A stretch of 64,000 nucleotides of DNA from NCBI GenBank assembly GCA_964512645.1, contig CAZEJS010000006.1, positions 36,027 to 100,026 on the forward strand, in the 5' to 3' direction. Each line of letters begins with the position of its first letter. Position 1 is the stretch's first letter. The stretch comes from CAZEJS01 sp964512645 (GTDB lineage: Bacteria > Actinomycetota > Geothermincolia > Fen-727 > Anoxymicrobiaceae). A program made the translations under genes and the position numbers. The notes under the pieces were generated by a model that was not told the DNA's origin, searched no databases, and worked only from the letters and a program-made list of their open reading frames with translations. This document shows, in pieces, positions 7,287 to 14,858 of this stretch.

Positions 7287-9802
7287 CTGTCCTCCGGCGG
7301 GAGCACGCGCCTGTTCCTCCAGTGCACGAGCATAACGAAATGCGGCACGAAGAGGAACACCGACAGCGCGGAGGCCGTTTCTATCCCCGAATCGTTGAAG
7401 AGCCATCCCACCGCCAGGCCCACCACAAGGGCCCAGAATCCGGCGGCCAGGTACTTGAGGTTCTCCCGCAGGAACACGAGGATATGGAACCTGCGGTTGA
7501 AAACCAGCCACGCCACCGCCCCGAACAGCAGCAGCAGGCGCCACAGTGAAGCGAAGGTGAGGGTCCAGTTGGCGCCGAGCTTCCTGCCGACCTGGGAGAA
7601 AAGAGAGGAGAGTCCGGAGGCGTGCGCTTTTTCGATCGCCCGCCCCGCGTGCGATCCCGACTCCGGCGTCAGCGCGTCGAGCAGGAGGAGCCCGCCCACA
7701 CATAAGACGAGCACCAGGAGGACGGCGATGGCTTTCCGGGGCGTGAACGACGCCCCCTCGAGGTGGACCACGGCGACCAACCCGGCGGCCAGCGCGGCGA
7801 GAAGGCCGCCGAAATCGGCGCCGAACCCGGAGAACCCGGCCACGAAAGTGACCGTCCCCAGCGTAACCGCCGCGAACGCGTAGCGCTTCCAGGGGCTGTC
7901 CAGGCGGAGGCGGCCCATGGCCCCGCTGCCCCGGGTCTGTATCGCCAGGCACGCGAAGAGCACCGCCGCGCCGAGCAGGAACCCGAAGTACAGGTTGCCC
8001 AGGCCGTAGTAGCGGTCGGCGAGGATGACGTCGGAACCGAAAGTGCTGAAAGTCATCAGGGGCGATCCCAGGACCACGTCGAGCAGGATCAGGAGGGTCG
8101 TGAGCCCGCTGATCGCGAGGATGGGCTCGAGCAGCGCTTCGCTCATGGGCGCGTTGTCCGGGTCGAACTCCCGGCTCCTCAGTAGCAGCGATAGAAGCGC
8201 CAAACCCGCGGAACCGCAGACGGCCGCGGTGACCTGCGCCCACGGCGGCACGGCCCCCAGCACGGGTATCGCCAGCCATACGAACGGTCCGGCGAGGACC
8301 GAGAGGAGCACGGTCGACCAGAAGAACGGGTGCCCGTCAACCATGTCCGGGCGGAGGAGGACGAACAGGAAGAACAGCCCGATGAGGCACATCGAGGTTA
8401 TGACGTAAACCCGCACCATGAGCTTGCGGGAGGAGCTCGCGGAGACGGCGCGGTCCCGGAACTCCTTGAGGCCGGCGACGTCGGGGGAGGTCCCCGCGGC
8501 GGTAAGCACCCTGCCGTCCATGTAGCCGGGCACCTCCAGCCCGCTTGCGGCGATGACCGTGGGCGCGATGTCGAAGTTCGACACCAGGCCGGCGCGCCTG
8601 GTGGTGGCCGAACGGATCCGGCCTCCCCCGTCGAATCCCGGCCCGGCGATCACCAGCGGGGTCAGCAGCTCTTTGTCCTTGATCATCTTGCGCGTAGGCG
8701 TAGGCGTGCACACGATCAACAGGTCCCGCCGCGGGTCGAGGGCGCCGGCCATCCTGCCAAGCCAGGCGTCGCTCCGCCGGAGGGCGGCGGCCCGGGCCGA
8801 GGCCAGCGCCTCCTCGGTGAAGAAGTCCGCCTGTTCGTCCACCCTGCTGGTCTGCCCGGTGTCCACGACCACCACGTCGTTCGAGCCCAGCAGCACTTTC
8901 GCCGCCTTCTCCAGCGCCCGGTAGTCGGTCACAAGACCTTCGCGCTCGGAGTAAGAGGCGAGCAGCTCGCCGGATACGTCGCCGACAGGCACCACGCCGT
9001 TTTCGTCCATGGCTATGCAGGCAGCCTCGCGGTGCAGGAAAGAGGTCAGGGGGAAGGAAGGTTCACCGGGAGCGCCGGCGCCGCCGGGGCTTCGCTCTCC
9101 TGGAGGCTCTGAAAGGGGCCGCCTGTCCGCGTCCGCCGTGGGTATGTTGAGCAGGGAGGATGGAATGAGCGAGTCGGAGCTACCGAGCACGGCCACCCTG
9201 CGGCCGCCCTTCCTCAGCACCTGCCCCAGGACCCCCGGCACCGCCGTGGCCAGGGTCGTGTCCGACTTCTTCCTCATTTCCTCTATCTGGAGGTTGAGCA
9301 CCTGGCCCGGGCTTGCCCTGCGGCCGGTCCGGGATTCGTACACCTCACCGGCGGGGACGGAGCGACCCGTGCCCGTGGTCAGGCGCTCGGAGCTGCCGAA
9401 CGAGAGACCCGAGTTCGGGCCGCCTATCGCCCTGCCCCCGGCCCCGATCACCACGTACGAACCGGTCCCGTACAGGTCGTACTTCACGCGCGCGTTCATC
9501 AGGCTGGTGCTGCCGCGCGCCATCAGCTCGAGGATGTTCGGCGCGTTCCTCGCCGTGAGGTCGTCGATGCCGATGCGGTCGATGACCACCAGGAGGACCT
9601 TGGCGGGGACTTTCCCGGGGCGCCCTCCCCGGACCGGTGCGGGGGACGTCGCGTTCCGTGTTCCAGCCGGGAGGCCCGAGGCGCTCCCCAGGACCAGCGC
9701 CAGCGCGAGCACGGCTGACAGGACGAACCACGCGCACCACCGGCGGCCGGCTCGCCCGGTCACAGCGACCTTGGAATCGCGCTGGAGGCGGTGCTTACTC
9801 AA
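7283..9802 (-). CDS. membrane protein with exported alkaline-phosphatase/sulfatase-fold domain
   Basis: 839 residues. A signal anchor (WFVLSAVLALALVLGSASG) leads into an extracytoplasmic alkaline-phosphatase-superfamily domain: VLLVVIDRIGIDDL near residue 70 is the first metal-ligand strand, ARGSTSLMNARV follows, and NFDIAPTVIAASGLEVPGYMDG is the typical late element. Residues ~435-830 contain about nine or ten transmembrane helices. This architecture is seen in uncharacterised Actinomycetota/Firmicutes proteins. The usual Thr/Ser nucleophile cannot be assigned with certainty, so catalysis is not proven. The stop overlaps the SCP2-like start by 4 bases. Transfer or removal of phospho-groups on envelope polymers is a reasonable guess only. 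Confidence 0.7.
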   Translation of the reverse strand: MSKHRLQRDSKVAVTGRAGRRWCAWFVLSAVLALALVLGSASGLPAGTRNATSPAPVRGGRPGKVPAKVLLVVIDRIGIDDLTARNAPNILELMARGSTSLMNARVKYDLYGTGSYVVIGAGGRAIGGPNSGLSFGSSERLTTGTGRSVPAGEVYESRTGRRASPGQVLNLQIEEMRKKSDTTLATAVPGVLGQVLRKGGRRVAVLGSSDSLIPSSLLNIPTADADRRPLSEPPGERSPGGAGAPGEPSFPLTSFLHREAACIAMDENGVVPVGDVSGELLASYSEREGLVTDYRALEKAAKVLLGSNDVVVVDTGQTSRVDEQADFFTEEALASARAAALRRSDAWLGRMAGALDPRRDLLIVCTPTPTRKMIKDKELLTPLVIAGPGFDGGGRIRSATTRRAGLVSNFDIAPTVIAASGLEVPGYMDGRVLTAAGTSPDVAGLKEFRDRAVSASSSRKLMVRVYVITSMCLIGLFFLFVLLRPDMVDGHPFFWSTVLLSVLAGPFVWLAIPVLGAVPPWAQVTAAVCGSAGLALLSLLLRSREFDPDNAPMSEALLEPILAISGLTTLLILLDVVLGSPLMTFSTFGSDVILADRYYGLGNLYFGFLLGAAVLFACLAIQTRGSGAMGRLRLDSPWKRYAFAAVTLGTVTFVAGFSGFGADFGGLLAALAAGLVAVVHLEGASFTPRKAIAVLLVLVLCVGGLLLLDALTPESGSHAGRAIEKAHASGLSSLFSQVGRKLGANWTLTFASLWRLLLLFGAVAWLVFNRRFHILVFLRENLKYLAAGFWALVVGLAVGWLFNDSGIETASALSVFLFVPHFVMLVHWRNRRVLPPEDR

Positions 9803-9966
9803 TATTTCCCCACTGGACTGCGGGCGGTCAGGGCTCGATCTATGATATCAGAACCGGAGGAAGGCCCCTTCGCGAGGGCGCCCGGCCCGCCCCGGACCGT
9901 GGCGGAGATGGGACCTTGTGGTATCCTGTTGAGCGCCGTGTTCTCGGACGACACCTGGAGGAGGAA

Positions 9967-10971
9967 ATGGTTCAAAGCGACGAGCGATACCTTGTCGTCG
10001 TGAACCCCGTGGGTCGCGGCGGCCACGCCCAGCGCCAGGGCATGTGGCTCCTTAACAAGATGCGCAGAATGGGCATCGAACACGAGGCCCTCTTCACCGA
10101 GAAGGCGGGCCACGCCCGGGAGCTGGTGGCCAACTGGGTGGACGACGTCGACACCGTCGTGGCGGTGGGAGGAGACGGCACCGTCAACGAGGTCATCAAC
10201 GGCATCATGAACTCGTCTCAGCGGGGGAGGCGCCTGGCCGTTTTCCCCAGCGGCACCGCGGACGATTTCGCCCGCAACATGGGCATCCCCCGCGACAGGG
10301 ACAAAGCCCTGAAGGTCCTGCTCGGGGACCGTGAGAGGACCATAGACCTGATGGAGGTCAACGGCCGTTTCGCCGGGGTCACCGTCGGTATCGGCCTCGA
10401 CGCCGAGATCGCCTACCGGAGCTACCAGAGCAAGCGTTTCAGGCTCCTGGCCTACTGGTACCACGGGCTGTCGATGCTCTTCCTGCCGATGCCGCGCTCG
10501 CCGCTCGCGGTGACCGTCGGAGGGGAGAGGATGGAAGGCGACTACCTGCTGGTGGTGGCGGGCAACGCCGGGAGCTACGGAAGGTACATGAAGATGATGC
10601 CCCGGGCGGTGATGGACGACGGGGTGATGAACCTCGCCACTTTCGGGATGGTGAGCAGGTGGAAAGCCCTGCTGCTGTTCGGGATGTCCATGGCGGGCCG
10701 GCACACCTGGGCGAGGCAGATGAACGAGTACGAGGCGCGCGAGATCAGCATCGAATGCCTGGGCGACGTTTACGCCCAGTTCGACGGCGAGGCGATCATC
10801 TTCGAGAAGGGCGAGGTCCTGGACATGAAGGTCGTGCCGGGGGCGATCGCGGTGCGCTCGCCCGCCCCGAAGAAGGCTTCCCCGCGGGGACGGGCGGCCG
10901 GAAGGACTGACGCCGGTCCTGGTGCGGGCGCGGGACCGGAGGGGGTTGAAACGTGGAACGGGAACGCATAA
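9967..10971 (+). CDS. diacylglycerol kinase-family lipid kinase, copy 1
   Basis: 334 residues of the DgkB/YegS-type kinase family, which phosphorylate diacylglycerol or related lipids with ATP. N-terminal VVNPVGRGGHAQ is the first nucleotide-contact loop, AVGGDGTVNEVING (68-80) is the signature, and AVFPSGTADDFARNMGIP follows. The C-terminal beta-sandwich includes VMDDGVMNLATF and YAQFDGEAI. ATG 9967 has GGAGGAGG directly upstream. The last 40 residues are Pro/Gly-rich. A paralog starts 19 bases before this stop, so the two are co-transcribed and probably translationally coupled. The lipid acceptor cannot be told. Confidence 0.88.
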   Translation: MVQSDERYLVVVNPVGRGGHAQRQGMWLLNKMRRMGIEHEALFTEKAGHARELVANWVDDVDTVVAVGGDGTVNEVINGIMNSSQRGRRLAVFPSGTADDFARNMGIPRDRDKALKVLLGDRERTIDLMEVNGRFAGVTVGIGLDAEIAYRSYQSKRFRLLAYWYHGLSMLFLPMPRSPLAVTVGGERMEGDYLLVVAGNAGSYGRYMKMMPRAVMDDGVMNLATFGMVSRWKALLLFGMSMAGRHTWARQMNEYEAREISIECLGDVYAQFDGEAIIFEKGEVLDMKVVPGAIAVRSPAPKKASPRGRAAGRTDAGPGAGAGPEGVETWNGNA

Positions 10972-11957
10972 CACAGGCCAGCGTGAAAAAGGAGATCGAA
11001 GGCCTGGGCGAGCTCAGCGCCAGGCACCAGAGCTACCTGATTCTTTGCAACCCCGTGTCCAGGGGCGGAAAAGCCCTCAAGGAGGCGGTCTGGCTTCTGA
11101 AACACCTGAGCAGGCTGGGTGTGCGGCACGAGGCCTTCTTCACCGATTACCCGGGCCACGCGCGCAAGATCGTGAAGCGGTGGCTGGAGAGGGTGGACGT
11201 GGCCGTCGCCGTCGGCGGTGACGGGACCGTGAACGAAGTGGTCAACGGCATGATGGACCTGGGGGGGAGTGACAAGACCTTCGCTGTTTTCCCCGCGGGC
11301 ACCGCGGACGACTTCTGCCATAACGTAGGCATCGGGCGCGAGAGGGACTTCGCGCTCAAGGTGCTCCTGACCGACCACAGCCGGAAGATGGACCTCATCA
11401 GGTACAACGACGACTACGCGGCGGTGACGGTGGGAATGGGAGTGGACGCCGAAGTCGCCTACAAGGCCCTGAGGCACAAGCGGGTGAGGATTCCCGCCTA
11501 CTTCGCCGTCGGCCTGCGTATTGTCTTCAAGGAGAGGCTGCGCAATTCCGCCAGGACCATGCACGTCGAAGGCGGCGCCGAAGCGCACGACGGGAGGTTC
11601 CTCATCGCGGTGTTCGGAAACGCGCCTCTCTACGGCCGCTACTTCTACTGGCTGCCGGACGCGGTGATGGACGACGGTATCGTGAACATGTCCGCCCTGA
11701 AGCCCCTGCCCCCGGCCAGGGCATGGAGCCTACTGATGCGCTGCATGAACCCGGAGTTCAGGTCCGACAAGGTCATCAGGGACGCGAGCGAACGTTTCCA
11801 CGTCATCCTCCAGGAGGAGACTTACGTGCAGGTGGACGGCGAGGTCTACAAGTACAACCCCGGGGACACGCTGGAGATAAGCGCCGCGCCGAAGGCGTTG
11901 AACGTGAGGGTGCCGGCGGAAACCGGGTACCCGGTATGGTCCGACCAGAAACGCTGA
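10953..11957 (+). CDS. diacylglycerol kinase-family lipid kinase, copy 2
   Basis: 334-residue paralog of the gene just upstream. The GTG start at 10953 follows GGAGGGGG at normal spacing and lies inside the end of copy 1. The same elements are seen: LILCNPVSRGGKAL, AVGGDGTVNEVVNG (86-99), AVFPAGTADDFCHNVG, AVTVGMGVDAEVAY, VMDDGIVNMSAL and VQVDGEVYKYN. It has a 20-residue N-terminal extension compared with copy 1. Many other positions differ, so the pair is an old duplication rather than a recent one. Heterodimerisation or a split in substrate preference is possible but not shown. Confidence 0.88.
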   Translation: MERERITQASVKKEIEGLGELSARHQSYLILCNPVSRGGKALKEAVWLLKHLSRLGVRHEAFFTDYPGHARKIVKRWLERVDVAVAVGGDGTVNEVVNGMMDLGGSDKTFAVFPAGTADDFCHNVGIGRERDFALKVLLTDHSRKMDLIRYNDDYAAVTVGMGVDAEVAYKALRHKRVRIPAYFAVGLRIVFKERLRNSARTMHVEGGAEAHDGRFLIAVFGNAPLYGRYFYWLPDAVMDDGIVNMSALKPLPPARAWSLLMRCMNPEFRSDKVIRDASERFHVILQEETYVQVDGEVYKYNPGDTLEISAAPKALNVRVPAETGYPVWSDQKR

Positions 11958-11971
11958 GGCGCGGGCCCCCG

Positions 11972-12610
11972 TCAGGTCACCAGCCCGGAGCGGAGCGCGC
12001 GGGCCACGGTCTCCGTCCGGTCCGAGGTCCCCAGCTTGTCGAATATGTGCGCGACGTGGGTCTTGACGGTCTGCTCGCTTATCCAGAGCGACCTGGCGAT
12101 CTGCTTGTTGGTATTGCCCTCGGAGAGGAGCTGCAGGACTTCCATCTCGCGGTCGGATAGACCGTACTCCCTGGCCTTGTTGTCGGCGAGATTGACGAAC
12201 TCCTTGATAAGCTGCGCCGTGGCATCGGGATGCAGCAGCGCCTTGCCCTCGTTGACCGTCTTGATCGCGTTCACCAGCTCGTCCGAGGAGGTGTGCTTGA
12301 GCATGTAGCCGGTGGCTCCCGCCTTGACGGCCTCGTAGACGTACCCCTCCTGGTCCAGCATGGTCAGTATGACGACCTTCGCGTCGGGGTTGGAATCGCG
12401 AATCGCCCTGGTCGCCTGGATGCCGTTCATTCCCGGCATGTTGATATCCATGAGGATCACGTCGGGCTCGAGCTTGCTCGCCATCTCCACGGCTTCCTCC
12501 CCCGAGCCGGCCTCGCCAATAACCTCCACCTCGTCCCCCTGCTCGAATACGGCCTTCAGGCCTTCGCGCACCAGGTTGTGGTCGTCCACGATCATCACTC
12601 TGATCGGCAT
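11972..12610 (-). CDS. NarL/LuxR-family response regulator
   Basis: 212 residues. Receiver domain 1-120 with acid pair Asp9-Asp10, phosphoacceptor Asp55 in LMDINMPG and conserved Lys105 in GYMLKHTS; C-terminal LuxR-type HTH at ~148-205 (LSDREMEVLQLLSEGNTNKQ, then IARSLWISEQTVKTHVAHIF). Phosphorylation should promote dimerisation and promoter binding. It starts one base after the stop of the histidine kinase gene, forming a cognate pair. Start ATG 12610 is the only sensible one. Targets are unknown. Confidence 0.92.
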   Translation of the reverse strand: MPIRVMIVDDHNLVREGLKAVFEQGDEVEVIGEAGSGEEAVEMASKLEPDVILMDINMPGMNGIQATRAIRDSNPDAKVVILTMLDQEGYVYEAVKAGATGYMLKHTSSDELVNAIKTVNEGKALLHPDATAQLIKEFVNLADNKAREYGLSDREMEVLQLLSEGNTNKQIARSLWISEQTVKTHVAHIFDKLGTSDRTETVARALRSGLVT

Positions 12611-12611
12611 G

Positions 12612-14201
12612 TCATCCCTCCACGATCTGTCTCAGGGGCACGTCCAGGGCGACGACGGTCCCCCGGCCCGGCTCCGATTTCACCTCGAAGCTGCCGCCCA
12701 GGAGTTCGGTGCGTTCCTTCATGCTGGCGATGCCCAGGTTGCGGGTCTTGCTGCGCGCCCGGGTTCTTGAATAGCCTTTCCCGTCGTCGCGCACCGCGAG
12801 GTGGAGCTTCTGGGGCGTGGTCCTCACCTCGATGGTAACGTGCCGCGCGCCGGCGTGTTTCTCGACGTTGTTGAGGGCCTCCTGGACGATCCGGAACAGG
12901 TTGATGCGGGCGTCCCTGGTCAGCCCGGGCATGGGCTCCGGGAGCTGCAGGCTGTACTGGACCCGGTTCCTTGCCGCGAAGTTCTTCAGGTGTGTCTCCA
13001 GCGCCTTCCCCAGCCCCATGTCGTCGAGCATGGGGGGCCTGAGCCCCAGGAGCAGGTCGCGCAGGTCCTTGATGCTGGTGTCGAGCTGTTCCTCGACCGT
13101 CCTGATGTCCCCGGTCAGGACGCCGTCGTCCGCTGCGGCCAGCTTCTTCTCGAGTGCCTGCAGGCGGTAGGAGACGCCGACCAGGGACTGCACGATGCTG
13201 TCGTGTATCTCGGCGGCGAGCCGCCTTCGCTCCGATTCCTGGACGGTGATCGCCTGGTGCAGCAGGCGCCGGTGGATTATCTCGTCCTCGCGGAGGCTTT
13301 CGTGGAGGCGGGCCCGGGCCACCGCGGACGCCACCTGGTTGGCGATTGTAGCCAGGAGGTCCTCCTCGTCCATGGAGAGGTTGACCCCGGAACCGCCGGC
13401 GATGACGAAGGCCCCCAGGTAAGCGTCACGCTCGTAGAGCGGGAGCACGTAGCCGTCCTCGGCCGTCGGGGTTTCCGCGAAGATGGCGCCCAGCGAGAAG
13501 CCCTCCAGGTCGCTGGCTTTCACGGGGCGCCTGTTCGCGGCGAACGCCTGGAGGAGGGCCGCCTCGACCTCGGGGCCGGCGCTCCCGCGGCCGGTGCTTT
13601 TGCCGCGGCTGGAAGCCCTTTTGAACGTATAGACGTCGGACCCGTTGTCGCCGCTCAAGACCAGGGCGCAGTGCGGGAATTCGAAAAGGCCGCAGAGCTT
13701 CTCGGCGATACCCGCGAACAGGTCGTCCAGCACCGGCGCGGAGATGAGTATGTCCGATATCCGGTGGAGCGTCGAAAGCTGCAGGCGCTCGATCGCCTCG
13801 CGCCGTTCCCGGGCGACCTCGTCGCGGGCCTGGGGTTTCAAAACGCTCTTTATGGCGTCGGTCAGGGCGACGGGGCTGAACGGCTTGGTGATGTACTTGA
13901 CGGCCCCCGCCCCCAGGCCGCGAAGCTGGTCGCGCTCTTTCACCCTCGCGGTTACCATCACCACCGGGGTCCCGGCGGTCTCGGGGTTTCCCTTGATGGA
14001 TTTCAGGATGTCCCAGCCGCTCACCCGTGGGAGCATGACGTCGAGGACCACGCAGTCGTAGGCGTTCGAGCCTATCAGCTCGAGCGCGGCCGGCCCGTCA
14101 TGTGCCTCGGTGACCTCCATATCTTCCAGCTCCAGGTTGATGGAGATGACCTTGGCGACGTCCTGTTCATCTTCGACAACAAGGATACGCGGCTTGGGCA
14201 T
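12612..14201 (-). CDS. soluble REC-GAF-HisKA_3-HATPase hybrid sensor kinase
   Basis: 529 residues without transmembrane segments. Order: receiver domain 1-122 (acidic Glu10-Asp11, phosphoacceptor Asp54, Lys106 in YITKPFSP); helical linker; GAF-like domain ~145-295; HisKA_3 with phospho-His333 in AAEIHDSIVQSL, as in NarX/LiaS/DesK; HATPase with N-box FRIVQEALNNVEKHA and G-box VRDDGKGYS. Having the receiver at the N-terminus means that this kinase itself takes an upstream phosphate signal, while the GAF domain may sense a small molecule or redox state. It is in operon with the NarL-type regulator, which it presumably phosphorylates. Confidence 0.9.
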   Translation of the reverse strand: MPKPRILVVEDEQDVAKVISINLELEDMEVTEAHDGPAALELIGSNAYDCVVLDVMLPRVSGWDILKSIKGNPETAGTPVVMVTARVKERDQLRGLGAGAVKYITKPFSPVALTDAIKSVLKPQARDEVARERREAIERLQLSTLHRISDILISAPVLDDLFAGIAEKLCGLFEFPHCALVLSGDNGSDVYTFKRASSRGKSTGRGSAGPEVEAALLQAFAANRRPVKASDLEGFSLGAIFAETPTAEDGYVLPLYERDAYLGAFVIAGGSGVNLSMDEEDLLATIANQVASAVARARLHESLREDEIIHRRLLHQAITVQESERRRLAAEIHDSIVQSLVGVSYRLQALEKKLAAADDGVLTGDIRTVEEQLDTSIKDLRDLLLGLRPPMLDDMGLGKALETHLKNFAARNRVQYSLQLPEPMPGLTRDARINLFRIVQEALNNVEKHAGARHVTIEVRTTPQKLHLAVRDDGKGYSRTRARSKTRNLGIASMKERTELLGGSFEVKSEPGRGTVVALDVPLRQIVEG

Positions 14202-14387
14202 CAGACCTCCATGGCGACACTAACAGTATCGGGCGCGCCCGGCGATTTATTGAGCAAAATAGACACCCGATCGGGGGATGAGCACGCGCGTAGTCCCGCA
14301 CACTTCACCGGGGAATGACCGGACGGGTGACCCCGGCGCCGGCCGCAGGTGAGACCTCGAGAAGAAACCGCCGCCGAGTGGCGATTA

Positions 14388-14417
14388 TTGCGGTCCGGGA
14401 ACGGCCGGCGATATAAT
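14388..14417 (+). promoter_or_regulatory. promoter of tRNA-Gly
   Basis: TTGCGG (14388-14393), an 18-base spacer and a perfect TATAAT (14412-14417) sit 13 bases before the mature tRNA 5' end. Confidence 0.65.
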
Positions 14418-14430
14418 GAGGCGCAACCGA

Positions 14431-14506
14431 GCGGGTGTAGCTCAGCCGGCAGAGCGTCAGCTTCCCAAGCTGAAGGTCGTGGGTTCGAGACCCATCACCC
14501 GCTCCA
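14431..14506 (+). tRNA. tRNA-Gly (anticodon CCC), CCA encoded
   Basis: The cloverleaf can be drawn completely. Acceptor GCGGGTG (14431-14437) pairs with CACCCGC (14496-14502); D-arm GCTC/GAGC; anticodon stem TCAGC/GCTGA around loop TTCCCAA, giving anticodon CCC; T-arm GTGGG-TTCGAGA-CCCAT; discriminator T then CCA (14504-14506). Glycine identity also agrees with the C/G-rich acceptor. An exact copy of its first 40 bases recurs at 17815-17854. Confidence 0.95.
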
Positions 14507-14858
14507 GTCCATCGCCTGATCTACCTTGCGTTTCCAGACCCCCTGTCTGACATGTTTTCGCAGCAGCAGGCGAATACTCTCGTGGGGCCATCAACCGCCA
14601 ACGAGTCAACGGGAGAGGCAGGAACCGGACCACCGGCATCTGCCCGGCTATTGCCGTCGTATTCCCACACGCCCTGGCCTTTTTACTGGTCTCCAAATGT
14701 TCCGGCATAGAGCACCTGTCCTGTTGCATCGTACGGCAAGCACTGAACCCCTTGAACAGTCTCTGGGCGATAGGAGGAATTGCACCATGTAGATGCAATT
14801 GGTATTTTGCGGTTGAAGGATGCCTGTGGCGGCAGGCTCGAGCGAAGGGGGATGAAGC
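14507..14858 (+). promoter_or_regulatory. 352-base region between tRNA and surface gene: long 5' leader with start-stop element
   Basis: No convincing gene. Near its right end a strong AGGAGGA (14772-14778) is followed at normal spacing by ATG directly followed by TAG (14787-14792), then by a second ATG (14793) opening a seven-codon frame MQLVFCG. Both starts sit inside an inverted repeat ATTGCA/TGCAAT (14779-14784 and 14794-14799). A further hairpin GCCTG/CAGGC lies just downstream, before the surface gene ATG at 14859. This may be a translational leader, or simply debris of a lost gene. Confidence 0.35.

Noticed and set aside
12801..14318. 505-codon plus-strand open frame
   Set aside because: Antisense shadow of the REC-GAF-kinase gene, which has complete domains on the other strand.
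14457..14798. Minus-strand frame ending in MGLEPTTFSLGS across the tRNA
   Set aside because: This peptide is the well-known antisense translation of a tRNA-Gly gene and its flank; no ribosome site, no conserved domain.
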